Both the position numbers and the translations under genes were made by a program. Of a stretch of 64,000 bases of DNA, positions 1 through 8,018 are shown piece after piece; the first letter of the stretch is position 1, and the number at the start of each line of letters is the position of its first letter. This DNA comes from an uncultured Maribacter sp. GTDB lineage: Bacteria > Bacteroidota > Bacteroidia > Flavobacteriales > Flavobacteriaceae. The notes under the pieces are model-generated. The model made no database searches. It saw only the letters and a list, made by a program, of their open reading frames with translations, and was not told the DNA's origin. Where the stretch lies: contig CANMKG010000004.1 in NCBI GenBank assembly GCA_947498505.1, positions 1 to 64,000 of the forward strand, given 5' to 3'.

Positions 1-67
1 GTTCGTCTAGGGGTTAGGACGCCAGGTTTTCATCCTGGTAACAGGGGTTCGATTCCCCTACGGACTA
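1..67 (+). tRNA. tRNA-Glu (anticodon TTC), 5' end cut by the window
   Basis: The anticodon stem CCAGG/CCTGG (22-26 and 34-38) encloses the loop TTTTCAT, which gives anticodon TTC (29-31), read as glutamate. The T-arm AGGGG-TTCGATT-CCCCT is intact, and the 3' acceptor strand ACGGACT ends at 66 with discriminator A at 67. The first two bases, GT, can only be acceptor positions 6-7, so about five bases of the 5' acceptor strand lie outside the window. The CCA tail is not encoded. rpsT starts 50 bases downstream, so the tRNA may be transcribed together with it. Confidence 0.95.
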
Positions 68-77
68 CAAGAGTTTA

Positions 78-93
78 AAGAACATTTGTTCTT
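78..93 (+). promoter_or_regulatory. short palindrome between tRNA-Glu and rpsT
   Basis: AAGAACA-TT-TGTTCTT is a perfect 7-bp inverted repeat in the tRNA-rpsT spacer. It has no T-run after it, so it looks more like a processing or leader hairpin than a terminator. The role is inferred. Confidence 0.4.
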
Positions 94-117
94 AGAAAAA
101 TATAACAAAAGAAGAAG

Positions 118-369
118 ATGGCAAATCACAAGTCAGCATTAAAGAGAATTAGAAGAAACGAAGCAGTACGTTTAAGAAACAGATATCAGCATAAGACTAT
201 GCGTAATGCTCTTAAAAAACTACGTTCTGAGGAAAATAAAAAAGATGCTGAGGCGCTTTTTCCAAGTGTTGTTAGTATGATTGATCGTTTAGCTAAACGT
301 AATATTATTCATTCTAATAAAGCAGCTAACTTAAAAAGTAAGTTGGCAAAGCATGTAGCTTCTCTATAG
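118..369 (+). CDS. rpsT: 30S ribosomal protein S20
   Basis: This is a small-subunit ribosomal protein that binds 16S rRNA. The 83-residue length, the very basic composition and the N-terminal [15 protein letters not shown] pattern are characteristic of bacterial S20. The ATG follows a purine-rich GAAGAAG sequence. It is monocistronic or co-transcribed with the tRNA upstream, and it ends at a strong hairpin terminator at 391-423. Nothing is unusual in the protein. Confidence 0.97.
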   Translation: MANHKSALKRIRRNEAVRLRNRYQHKTMRNALKKLRSEENKKDAEALFPSVVSMIDRLAKRNIIHSNKAANLKSKLAKHVASL

Positions 370-390
370 TATTTACTTTTAAAGTAATAA

Positions 391-423
391 AAGCGCTCAC
401 CTGATAAAGGTGAGCGCTTTTTG
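391..423. terminator. Rho-independent terminator, bidirectional
   Basis: AAGCGCTCACC-tgataaa-GGTGAGCGCTT is an 11-bp perfect stem followed by TTT on the plus strand and preceded by an A-run. It lies between convergent rpsT and the membrane-protein gene at 430-1113 and probably serves both. Confidence 0.85.
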
Positions 424-429
424 TATTTA

Positions 430-1113
430 TTATTGTGGGCGAATTCTTCGCATTCTAATAAATCCTATTATAAAGCAGCTATACATTAACACTATTAAAA
501 ACAAGTGGAAAGGTCTTACTTGGGCTTGATATATTTCTCTAAAGTAGTAGTTCATACTTATCATAATAAAAGGATAAAAAGTGTAAAAAAGAAATAGCCC
601 AATACTAATCCAAAATAGTAGGTTTTTGGAATTGGGGATATTTATTGGGGAGGATTTTACATCTATAAAGTATAAAATAATACAGGTTATGATTAATAAT
701 GAGCCGTAACTGAGAGCATAAATTTGTGGATATAAAACAAAATTTTGCACAAAAAGGTTAATAATACTTATTAGGATATAAGAGCAACCTCCATATTTGA
801 TTATTTTTTTAAAAGAATTGGTTTTAATAGTTTTCCAATAGATATAATAGAAGTAACTGAAAAAAATGATATCCCAAAGATTGAATATTAAGTTGTTGTG
901 AAAAGCCTGTTTTACAAAATAAATTATCTGGAAATTATCATATTTCAAAACTAAAATCCCTAGTATTTCTGTAGCTAAAGTATAGGTGATTATTACAGGA
1001 ATATATTTGAGTGAGGAGTCAAAATATAGCCTGTATTTTATTATAGAAACAAATAATGTTACAATATATATTGCAAGGAAGTAATTGTCTTGTAGAAAGT
1101 GTATCAGCTTCAT
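430..1113 (-). CDS. multi-pass membrane protein, function unknown
   Basis: I do not recognise a characterised family. The 227-residue protein is almost entirely hydrophobic, with about six or seven probable transmembrane segments and aromatic-rich loops, for example around residues 12-24, 35-55, 78-95, 107-125, 132-150, 166-188 and 202-220. It ends in a basic tail (RMRRIRPQ). It lies 16 bp downstream of the lipoprotein gene at 1130-1801 on the same strand, so the two are probably one operon. No catalytic motif is visible. A role as an integral membrane partner of that lipoprotein is only an inference. Confidence 0.7.
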   Translation of the reverse strand: MKLIHFLQDNYFLAIYIVTLFVSIIKYRLYFDSSLKYIPVIITYTLATEILGILVLKYDNFQIIYFVKQAFHNNLIFNLWDIIFFSYFYYIYWKTIKTNSFKKIIKYGGCSYILISIINLFVQNFVLYPQIYALSYGSLLIITCIILYFIDVKSSPINIPNSKNLLFWISIGLFLFYTFYPFIMISMNYYFREIYQAQVRPFHLFLIVLMYSCFIIGFIRMRRIRPQ

Positions 1114-1129
1114 TCAAATATGGGTGATT

Positions 1130-1801
1130 TTACTTTTGTGGAGGTGGACTATTTCCGCCTCTATTCATTGTGACACTTGTTCCAGCATATATAATAGGAC
1201 TAGGGTTTGTGAAGCTTGGAACTGAAGAGGCATAAGATTTTAATTTTTCTTGGCTGCTACCAATTCCTTTTAGTTCTTCAAAATTATCTGAAAGTAAAAT
1301 AGCTTCCTGCTTTTCTTGACTGCCACCTATGTAGAATAGATAGTCTTGATCTCCTTTTTGTACCGTTGGCGAAAGCATGATAGAGTTTTGTCTTGGGTGT
1401 AAAATAGAATCTTTGTTTTCAAAAAAAGGCTTGTCTGGGTAGTTAGAGAAATAAAACCGTAAAGTAGAAATGTCCACATTTGCTTTTTTTGCTTCCTGTT
1501 CAATATATGCAATATATTGTTTTATGGTTTTATAATCGTAGGATACAAATCTTGATGGAGCAAATTCCTTTCCAATATTTTGCTCTCTGTTTATGGAGTC
1601 TTCATATTGTTGAATTAACGGAACTCTTCTTTTTGAGTAGTTGTCATACATGTTTTTGGCTTGGTCAACAGGTACAATTTGACTTGGAGCAACTACCTCT
1701 TCTTTAGATCTTGGTTCTTTTTTATCACCGCAAGAGAAAAAGACGGACATCATTAAAAAACATGTTAAAATTTTGAATCCCTTTTTTAGTAAAGTTTCCA
1801 T
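1130..1801 (-). CDS. putative lipoprotein, function unknown
   Basis: The 223-residue protein begins with a basic and then hydrophobic leader ending in a lipobox-like VFFSC (Cys24), followed by a charged linker, so it is probably a lipoprotein. The mature part is hydrophilic, has a helical stretch around residues 50-110, and ends in a glycine/proline/glutamine-rich tail. I recognise no family. It is the first gene of a probable two-gene unit with the membrane protein at 430-1113. About 180 bp upstream lies the rho terminator, which points the same way. Confidence 0.7.
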   Translation of the reverse strand: METLLKKGFKILTCFLMMSVFFSCGDKKEPRSKEEVVAPSQIVPVDQAKNMYDNYSKRRVPLIQQYEDSINREQNIGKEFAPSRFVSYDYKTIKQYIAYIEQEAKKANVDISTLRFYFSNYPDKPFFENKDSILHPRQNSIMLSPTVQKGDQDYLFYIGGSQEKQEAILLSDNFEELKGIGSSQEKLKSYASSVPSFTNPSPIIYAGTSVTMNRGGNSPPPQK

Positions 1802-1925
1802 AGTATATAGATTGATTAAATGGTTAATATTTCTTTTAAGAAAAATAGGGGATTTGGTTTTAAAGATATTAAAAATGAATTAAACGCTAGTTTGATGGTA
1901 TTCAGTAGAATAAAAGGTATAAAAA

Positions 1926-1960
1926 AAAACCAGTAGGTTTCGCTACTGGTTTTTTTTATG
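1926..1960. terminator. rho terminator
   Basis: AAAACCAGTAG-gtttcg-CTACTGGTTTT is a perfect stem flanked by an A-run on one side and a T-run on the other. It sits just downstream of rho on the minus strand, and its form would also work on the plus strand. Confidence 0.85.
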
Positions 1961-1980
1961 ATTAAAAATATTTTTTAAAA

Positions 1981-3609
1981 CTACTGATTCATAGTCATCA
2001 AAAATTCTTCGTTATTTTTGGTTTGTTTAAAGCGTTGTTCAATGAACTCCATAGCTTCTACTGGATTCATATCAGCCAGATATTTACGCATTATCCACAT
2101 GCGTTGTATAGTGCTTTCATCAAGTAATAAATCATCTCTACGTGTACTTGAAGAAGTAAGGTCAATGGCAGGGAATATTCTTCTATTAGATATTTTACGA
2201 TCTAATTGAAGTTCCATATTACCTGTACCTTTAAATTCTTCGAAGATAACTTCGTCCATTTTAGAGCCAGTTTCGGTAAGCGCAGTAGCAATAATGGATA
2301 ATGACCCACCGCCTTCTATGTTACGTGCAGCACCAAAGAAGCGTTTTGGTTTGTGAAGTGCATTAGCGTCAACACCACCACTTAAAACTTTTCCAGAAGC
2401 GGGTTGTACCGTATTATATGCTCGCGCAAGTCTTGTGATAGAATCTAAAAGAATAACAACATCGTGACCGCACTCAACTAAGCGTTTTGCTTTTTCTAAA
2501 ACAATATTTGCAACACGAACATGTTCTGTAGCTTCTTTGTCAAAAGTAGAAGCAACAACTTCTCCACGAACGTTACGCTGCATATCAGTAACTTCTTCTG
2601 GACGTTCATCAATTAATAAAATAATTTGATAAACCTCAGGATGGTTTGCAGCAATTCCGTTTGCAATATCCTTTAGTAGCATTGTTTTACCAGTCTTTGG
2701 CTGTGAAACAATCATACCTCTTTGTCCTTTTCCAATAGGAGAGAACAAATCAATAATACGTGTAGATATTGAGCTTTGACGCTCTGCTAGTCTAAATTTT
2801 TCTTGAGGGAATAATGGTGTTAAGTGTTCAAAAGAAACTCTGTCTCTTACAATTTGAGGATCTATACCATTAATTTTATTCACCTTAATTAGAGGAAAAT
2901 ATTTTTCACCTTCTTTAGGCGGTCTTACATTACCGAGTACAGTATCACCTGTTTTTAATCCGAATAAACGAATTTGAGATTGTGAAACGTAAATATCGTC
3001 TGGTGACGAAAGGTAATTATAGTCAGATGAGCGTAAGAAACCGTAACCATCTTGCATAATATCTAATACACCTTCACTGGCAATAATACTATCAAATTCG
3101 TACTCTGGTTCCTTGTACCTGTTTTTTAAGTCTCTATCAAAATTACTATTCTTTTTGTCGTGCCCACCTTTTTGATGAGGATGGTTTTTCTTCTGGTGAT
3201 TTTGATTTTTATGTTGAGAATTATTCTTATGATTATCTTGCTTTGGAGCAGGACGAGGGTTAATTCTTGGTTTTGGTCTTTTGTCTTCCTTGGTTTCGGT
3301 TGTAGCAACGACTTCTTCCTTAGGTTCTGACTTGACTTCTGCAACGGGCTCTTCTTTTTTAGGAGCTTCCTTTTTTTCTACAGCTTCTTTTTTTACCACT
3401 CTAGTTCTTGGCCTAGGTTTTGGTTTTTCCTTAGGAGCTTCCGTAGGTGTAGTTTTTACTGCAGCATCAGGATTTGCAGCTTGAAGGTCCAAGATCTGGT
3501 ACACTAAGTCAAGCTTTTTTAAGGTTTTGAATTTAGGAACATTCAATCCCTTTGCGATTTCCTGAAGTTCAGGTAGTTTTTTTGATTTTAAATCTGAAAT
3601 TTCAAACAT
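1981..3609 (-). CDS. rho: transcription termination factor Rho, with a long charged insert
   Basis: This is the hexameric RNA helicase/ATPase that ends transcription. Residues 1-48 form the SAP-like Rho_N domain. Residues about 50-168 are a low-complexity insert rich in K, P and E, then in N, H, Q and K. Residues 172-248 are the cold-shock RNA-binding domain. The ATPase core follows, with Walker A SQPKTGKT at 302-309 and a Walker B-type [14 protein letters not shown]. At 542 residues it is much longer than E. coli Rho (419), and the difference is the insert. Such inserts are known in Bacteroidota Rho and have been linked to phase separation in Bacteroides. A terminator lies just downstream. 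Confidence 0.96.
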   Translation of the reverse strand: MFEISDLKSKKLPELQEIAKGLNVPKFKTLKKLDLVYQILDLQAANPDAAVKTTPTEAPKEKPKPRPRTRVVKKEAVEKKEAPKKEEPVAEVKSEPKEEVVATTETKEDKRPKPRINPRPAPKQDNHKNNSQHKNQNHQKKNHPHQKGGHDKKNSNFDRDLKNRYKEPEYEFDSIIASEGVLDIMQDGYGFLRSSDYNYLSSPDDIYVSQSQIRLFGLKTGDTVLGNVRPPKEGEKYFPLIKVNKINGIDPQIVRDRVSFEHLTPLFPQEKFRLAERQSSISTRIIDLFSPIGKGQRGMIVSQPKTGKTMLLKDIANGIAANHPEVYQIILLIDERPEEVTDMQRNVRGEVVASTFDKEATEHVRVANIVLEKAKRLVECGHDVVILLDSITRLARAYNTVQPASGKVLSGGVDANALHKPKRFFGAARNIEGGGSLSIIATALTETGSKMDEVIFEEFKGTGNMELQLDRKISNRRIFPAIDLTSSSTRRDDLLLDESTIQRMWIMRKYLADMNPVEAMEFIEQRFKQTKNNEEFLMTMNQ

Positions 3610-3772
3610 TAATTATAAAAATAAATTATACGTCTTTCAAAAAGTTAAGAAGGTTGTATTTTTTGGATATTTAAAGGGAAAGATTACCCTTTTTGGTAAG
3701 TGATATCATTAATAACGTGACAATATTACAAATTATTTTGATTAATTCGTGGATAATTTTTAAAAAGACACG

Positions 3773-3780
3773 TATTTTTG
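3773..3780 (+). promoter_or_regulatory. possible -7 promoter element
   Basis: TATTTTTG matches the Bacteroidota -7 consensus TAnnTTTG and lies 24 bp before the preferred ATG (3804) of the DUF4293 gene. No clear -33 TTTG is present, only TTCG at 3746-3749. Confidence 0.3.
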
Positions 3781-3803
3781 CATTATCGACGCAAATAAAA
3801 GTA

Positions 3804-4214
3804 ATGATTCAACGTATTCAAACAATTTATTTAACCATTGTAGCGCTTTTGGCTGGAGTTGCGCCGTTATTTTTTACACTTTGGACTGATGCTGCAGGTA
3901 ATGAGGTATTTGCGCAAAATCAATTATTAATTTTGATTGGTTTATACGTTTCAGTGGCGTTGGCCGTTATAGCCATTGTGTTATATAAAAACAGACAAAA
4001 TCAATTTGTGGTGAACAGATTGAATATGATATTAAATCTTTTTTTACTAGGATTTTTCGTTTATCGATTACTAAGTTTATCCGGAGAAATGGCGGTTTCT
4101 GAGAAGGGTATTGGGATGTTGATTCCTGTATTTTCTATCGTTTTTTTAGTTCTGGCCAACAGAGCAATAAAGAAGGATGAGGATCTTGTAAAATCTGTAG
4201 ATCGTTTACGTTAA
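3804..4214 (+). CDS. DUF4293 family membrane protein
   Basis: This is a small four-helix integral membrane protein of unknown function, of a type found widely in Bacteroidota. I chose ATG 3804 rather than the longer frame from 3693 because the product then begins MIQRIQTIYL, the usual start of the family, and a -7-like element (3773-3780) lies inside the longer version. The result is 136 residues with hydrophobic segments near residues 8-24, 42-60, 74-92 and 105-123. It is divergent from rho and ends at the terminator 4244-4272. Confidence 0.8.
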   Translation: MIQRIQTIYLTIVALLAGVAPLFFTLWTDAAGNEVFAQNQLLILIGLYVSVALAVIAIVLYKNRQNQFVVNRLNMILNLFLLGFFVYRLLSLSGEMAVSEKGIGMLIPVFSIVFLVLANRAIKKDEDLVKSVDRLR

Positions 4215-4243
4215 ACCTAACATCTTAGTAGTATTAGTGCGTT

Positions 4244-4272
4244 AAACCCGGGGTTGTTCCCGGGTTTTTTTA
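4244..4272 (+). terminator. Rho-independent terminator
   Basis: AAACCCGGG-gttgtt-CCCGGGTTT is followed by a run of T. It ends the DUF4293 transcript. Confidence 0.9.
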
Positions 4273-4314
4273 TTATTAAACTTAAAATGTTGTACATGTT
4301 TTTTTGAAAAAGGT

Positions 4315-4848
4315 TTAATTATTTTTTAGGTAAGTGCTTTTTATCATGTTAACATGGTGTAATTCATGCCCCAAAATATGATATCCAAGAGCTCTGACAG
4401 TTGAGGTGTTATTGTTGGCATTTCCTTTACGAAGTAATGCTTCTTCAGTAAAGCTGTCAAATAAAGCTATAGTGCTTTTTCGTACAGCGACGTATTCGTC
4501 CAAAATATTTTGCATTGGTCTTTTTTCCACATTCGAAAAAGTTACATAATCTTTTTCTTCAAACCCAGGTAAAACAGTTTTGTCATTCCTTGCAAAAGTT
4601 AAAGCTCTGTATGCATATATACGCTCATCATCTATAATATGCACTAAAAGTTCTTTTACAGACCATTTGTTTGTTTTGTACCTATGATTTAATTGTTTTT
4701 CTGATAAAGAACTAATTAATTTAGAGGTTGCTACTAAAGCGTCTTCAAATTGTTGTAAAAGACTTCCATCTTTTTTAACCCACTTTAAATACTCTTCGAT
4801 GTACGATGGATATTCATCGCTTTGCGGAAAACTTATAACCTTGTTCAA
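4315..4848 (-). CDS. DinB-like metalloprotein
   Basis: The DinB/YfiT superfamily forms four-helix bundles that bind a divalent metal through three histidines. Some members are thiol transferases and most are uncharacterised. The 177-residue protein shows the expected pattern: a W-S-V-K-E-L-x-V-H-I-x-D motif near residue 62-74 for the first histidine, and a C-terminal H-x3-H-x2-H cluster (HILGHELHH) for the others. No signal peptide is visible, so it is probably cytoplasmic. It is convergent with the DUF4293 gene and separated from it by the 4244 terminator. Confidence 0.8.
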   Translation of the reverse strand: MNKVISFPQSDEYPSYIEEYLKWVKKDGSLLQQFEDALVATSKLISSLSEKQLNHRYKTNKWSVKELLVHIIDDERIYAYRALTFARNDKTVLPGFEEKDYVTFSNVEKRPMQNILDEYVAVRKSTIALFDSFTEEALLRKGNANNNTSTVRALGYHILGHELHHVNMIKSTYLKNN

Positions 4849-4911
4849 CCGGAGAAGTTTAGTTTATTAATAGAGTCAAAACTCAATGTTAGTTTAGCTA
4901 GAAACAATAGG

Positions 4912-5805
4912 CTATTCAAATTTTAAACGGTAGGCTGCTACACGATTGTCAAAAAAAGTAGGAACCAATAACATATCGTGTTCTGGGATAAAGTCAATAT
5001 CTGCAGCATTTACGTTATTCTCTTGTGTGTCTAACAAAAGTTGTTTGCTCCAATCAGATGATTTAATGTAAAAGACCTGTCCTTTCCAGTTAGAGATTAT
5101 AAAATCTCCATTTTTAAGTCTTATAGCTCCATCTCCAGCACCGATATCTTCGGTAAGCACTTTTGCTGTTTTGTCTTTTAAATTGAATAAACCAAACTTA
5201 CTTCCATCAGCCGATAGATAGAAAATACCTTCAGGTTGGTGTAATACTCCATTTATACTTTGAAAATCGCTTGTTCCCACAGTGTCAATTTTATTATTCT
5301 TTAGGGAATAAATTGTATTAACTCCCATTCCAGAGATATAAACCGTGCCTTCTGGCGATACCGAAATATCATTTAATTTTGGCTCACCCGCAATAAGGTG
5401 TCTTTCGGTTATTTTTTGGGAAGCGATATCGATAGTTAAAACTTCATCAATATCATTTACATATAGTTTATTGTTATAAATACCCATACCTTTTGGTCCG
5501 TGTATACCTTCAATCCACTTTAAATTTATAACGTTTCCTAGAGTATCAATAGTAGAAATAAATCCATCGCTATCTTTTCCCCAAGGGTTTTCATTAATGT
5601 TTGATACATAAATAAGCGATGATTTTTTATCATATAAAACAGATTCACATGTGGTTAGTAAAGTATCTGTCTCCCAAATTTTTTCCAATTTAGGTATAAG
5701 AGTTGCAATGGGTTCATCATGTTTTTCTTTTTGTTGGGGTTTTTGTTTACAAGAAAAAAACAATACAGAAAGGCAAAATATATAAAGGGTAGACAAAAAT
5801 TTCAT
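4912..5805 (-). CDS. SMP-30/gluconolactonase-like beta-propeller lipoprotein
   Basis: The leader ends at a lipobox-like FFSC (Cys19), so the protein is probably an outer-membrane or periplasmic lipoprotein. The mature part has repeated strand motifs of the SMP-30/NHL propeller type (HGPKGMGIYNNKLYVNDID, EGTVYISG, QPEGIFYLSADG, DGAIRLKNGDFIISN, ADIDFIPEHDMLLVP), spaced about 40-45 residues apart. Family members are calcium-dependent lactonases or sugar-binding scaffolds, and the substrate here is unknown. It is divergent from the GH16 gene at 6012, which may or may not be related in function. Confidence 0.75.
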   Translation of the reverse strand: MKFLSTLYIFCLSVLFFSCKQKPQQKEKHDEPIATLIPKLEKIWETDTLLTTCESVLYDKKSSLIYVSNINENPWGKDSDGFISTIDTLGNVINLKWIEGIHGPKGMGIYNNKLYVNDIDEVLTIDIASQKITERHLIAGEPKLNDISVSPEGTVYISGMGVNTIYSLKNNKIDTVGTSDFQSINGVLHQPEGIFYLSADGSKFGLFNLKDKTAKVLTEDIGAGDGAIRLKNGDFIISNWKGQVFYIKSSDWSKQLLLDTQENNVNAADIDFIPEHDMLLVPTFFDNRVAAYRLKFE

Positions 5806-6011
5806 GATGTTTTAATTTAGTTTCGCTAAAATTAACAATTAATTTAATAACTAAGAATTGGTATTTTATCTTAGTTAAATATGATCATATGTGTTACTTT
5901 ATTAGTAATCTGTACAGCAGGATTGGTTTGAAAATTAATACATTTAAAAAAAGGTTTTGTGCTTTAAAAGCAAACAAATTTTTTGCAATTATAAAATGAA
6001 AATCGCAATAG

Positions 6012-6989
6012 ATGATTAAATCATATAAAGTTAAAGCAGTTATATATGGTATCATATATATAATATTAGTATTAGTGGTAAGTACCAGTTGTAGTAATAG
6101 AAATAGTGAAATTGTCAAGAAGTCTAATTCTGATGATATGGCTTATGCAGACAATACTTCTAATAATGAGGCTATTACCCAGACTCCTACTTTTGAAACA
6201 GGAGAAGACCCTAGACCAAGTGGAAGTATATGGGAGAGGGTTGATAATATGACTGATGAATTTGAAGGAAACTCACTAGATACATCTAAATGGCAAGACG
6301 AACCTGTTGGTAACGATTGGGTATGGATAGGTAGACCGCCTGGACTTTTTAAAGCTAATAATGTAAGGGTTGATGATGGTAAAATGCAGGTTACAGTTAG
6401 CAAACTTGATGCTCCTCAAATAATTAATGGAAGTACGTATACTCATCAAGGGGCTATTGTTAGATCAAAGTATCCCGGTCAGTTGGGTTGGTATTTTGAA
6501 TGTAAGATGAAGGCAAATAAAACGGTAATGTCATCTACTTTTTGGTTAATGTCTAAATGGGATTGCGAAAAAAAATTGGAATTAGATATTCAAGAATGTG
6601 TCGGGAGAACTACTGATAAAACGGAAGAATGGGGTAAAAATTGGGATGAAATATATCATTCTAACGCAATTCATAGAACAACAACATGTCATCCAGAACC
6701 TGAAAGAGATCAAGCACATGTGAAAACTAATGTTAAAAACCATGAACGTTTCTTTATATATGGAGCATGGTGGAAGTCTACCACCGAGGTTATGTTTTTT
6801 TTAGATGGAAAATATGTATACAGTTTAAATCCAACGGTAGAATGGGATATGCCTGGGTATATTCAAATGGCAATAGAAACGTATGACTGGAATCCTATTC
6901 CAGACGATGGAGGAATATTTGAAACCGCCACAGAAGAAGAAAGGACAACACAGTACGAATGGGTTAGAACTTGGAAACTAAAACAATAA
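6012..6989 (+). CDS. GH16 glycoside hydrolase, agarase/porphyranase-like lipoprotein
   Basis: The 325-residue protein has a hydrophobic leader ending at VSTSC (Cys27), a serine/asparagine/threonine-rich linker to about residue 70, and a GH16 beta-sandwich to the end. The catalytic signature ELDIQE at 190-195 places the nucleophile at Glu190, the assisting Asp at 192 and the acid/base at Glu195. This is the E-x-D-x-x-E form seen in agarases, porphyranases and kappa-carrageenases. The W-rich start (DWVWIGRPPG) and the TTTCHPEP segment are features that could help place the subfamily. The expected activity is endo-hydrolysis of a marine beta-galactan, but the substrate is an inference. It has no SusCD pair beside it. 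The minus-strand neighbours are an SMP-30-like lipoprotein and RidA. Confidence 0.85.
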   Translation: MIKSYKVKAVIYGIIYIILVLVVSTSCSNRNSEIVKKSNSDDMAYADNTSNNEAITQTPTFETGEDPRPSGSIWERVDNMTDEFEGNSLDTSKWQDEPVGNDWVWIGRPPGLFKANNVRVDDGKMQVTVSKLDAPQIINGSTYTHQGAIVRSKYPGQLGWYFECKMKANKTVMSSTFWLMSKWDCEKKLELDIQECVGRTTDKTEEWGKNWDEIYHSNAIHRTTTCHPEPERDQAHVKTNVKNHERFFIYGAWWKSTTEVMFFLDGKYVYSLNPTVEWDMPGYIQMAIETYDWNPIPDDGGIFETATEEERTTQYEWVRTWKLKQ

Positions 6990-6991
6990 TG

Positions 6992-7447
6992 CTATTTTAG
7001 AGTAAAGGAAGCGGTAAGTCCAACGCTAAAATTTCTAGGAAGCTTTTCTACCCCAAAAATAGCTCTTGAATGCGTTCCCTTTTCTTCTAATAGTTTTACA
7101 AATAAATCAGAAGCGCCATTAGCCACTATTGGAGAATTATCCCAGTTGGCACCAGATTGAAAATAAATATCTATGTGATTGAGTCCTACTATAGAATCAA
7201 AGCCAATTTTAGCGTTTACCTGAGCAATCACATTCAACGCGCAAAGTTCCATAGCCTTATAGCCTTCGTTGGTATTAACTTCTTCGCCTAAACGGCCTTG
7301 ATACTGATATTTTTCATTCCAAATGGGAAATTGTATAGCAATGTAAGCAATATTACCTCTAACGTTAACCGATTCATAACTTCCTCCTGGCGTGGAAATT
7401 TCGGGTAACTTAAGGTTGTGTTTATTGAGTTTTTTTGTAAACGACAT
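6992..7447 (-). CDS. RidA/YjgF/YER057c family protein
   Basis: RidA-type proteins are small trimeric enzymes that hydrolyse reactive enamine/imine intermediates; many members are uncharacterised. The 151-residue sequence has the typical hydrophobic VNVRGNIAYIAIQ start of the fold and the C-terminal RAIFGVEKLPRNFSVGL segment, where the R-x-A/F-G-V-x-x-L-P pattern is characteristic. It belongs to the longer (about 150-residue) RidA subgroup. It lies 9 bp downstream of the phosphoesterase at 7457-7951 on the same strand, so it is probably co-transcribed with it. Confidence 0.85.
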   Translation of the reverse strand: MSFTKKLNKHNLKLPEISTPGGSYESVNVRGNIAYIAIQFPIWNEKYQYQGRLGEEVNTNEGYKAMELCALNVIAQVNAKIGFDSIVGLNHIDIYFQSGANWDNSPIVANGASDLFVKLLEEKGTHSRAIFGVEKLPRNFSVGLTASFTLK

Positions 7448-7456
7448 AATAATTAT

Positions 7457-7951
7457 TTAACGCTTTCCTAGCTCTATTACTTCAAGGTTTTTGATGTCCG
7501 CATCGTGTATTTCAAAACGTAACATAGTCCGCATTTGGTGAAAACCATGTTTACCGCAAGCGCCTGGATTCATATGTAAAACGCCAAGTTTTTTATCCAT
7601 CATTACTTTTAAAATATGTGAATGTCCGCAAATAAAAAGTTTAGGCGGATTTTGTTTAATAATGTCTCGGGTATTCACATTATACTTTGGAGGGTAACCT
7701 CCAATATGAGTCATGTAAACGTCCACATCTTCGCACATAAAACGATTGTGTAATGGGAATTCCTTTTGAATAACATGGTTGTCAATATTACCAAAAACAG
7801 CACGTAGCGGTTTTAGTTTTTGTAAGCTATCGGTAACCATAAGAGAACCAATGTCTCCTGCGTGCCAAACTTCATCAGCCTGTTTAACATATTTTAAAAT
7901 GGCGTCATCAATATGAGAATGCGTATCAGAAAGCAAAAGAATTTTGGTCAT
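7457..7951 (-). CDS. YfcE/MJ0936-type metallophosphoesterase
   Basis: This is a calcineurin-like phosphodiesterase that uses two metal ions. The motifs appear in order over 164 residues: SDTHSH near 8-13 (D-x-H), GDIGS near 33, GNIDNH near 55 (GNxD/H), a THIGG histidine, and C-terminal GHSH near 110. This is the compact YfcE-like class, and its natural substrate is unknown. It is first in a two-gene unit with RidA and divergent from truA. Confidence 0.9.
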   Translation of the reverse strand: MTKILLLSDTHSHIDDAILKYVKQADEVWHAGDIGSLMVTDSLQKLKPLRAVFGNIDNHVIQKEFPLHNRFMCEDVDVYMTHIGGYPPKYNVNTRDIIKQNPPKLFICGHSHILKVMMDKKLGVLHMNPGACGKHGFHQMRTMLRFEIHDADIKNLEVIELGKR

Positions 7952-7984
7952 TAATTAGTATAGTAAGGTTTATAAGAGAAAAAG

Positions 7985-7992
7985 TATCTTTG
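7985..7992 (+). promoter_or_regulatory. -7 promoter element of truA
   Basis: TATCTTTG fits the Bacteroidota -7 consensus TAnnTTTG and lies 26 bp before the TTG start of truA. No convincing -33 box is visible. Confidence 0.45.
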
Positions 7993-8018
7993 TGCTTTTA
8001 CAAAATTAACTTATTAGT

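Noticed and set aside
3281-3484. 67-residue reading frame opposite rho
   Set aside because: It lies opposite the low-complexity K/P/E insert of rho, whose composition creates open frames on the other strand.
3693-3803. N-terminal extension of the DUF4293 protein from the 3693 start
   Set aside because: The -7-like element at 3773-3780 lies inside it, and the family start (MIQRIQT) is at 3804.
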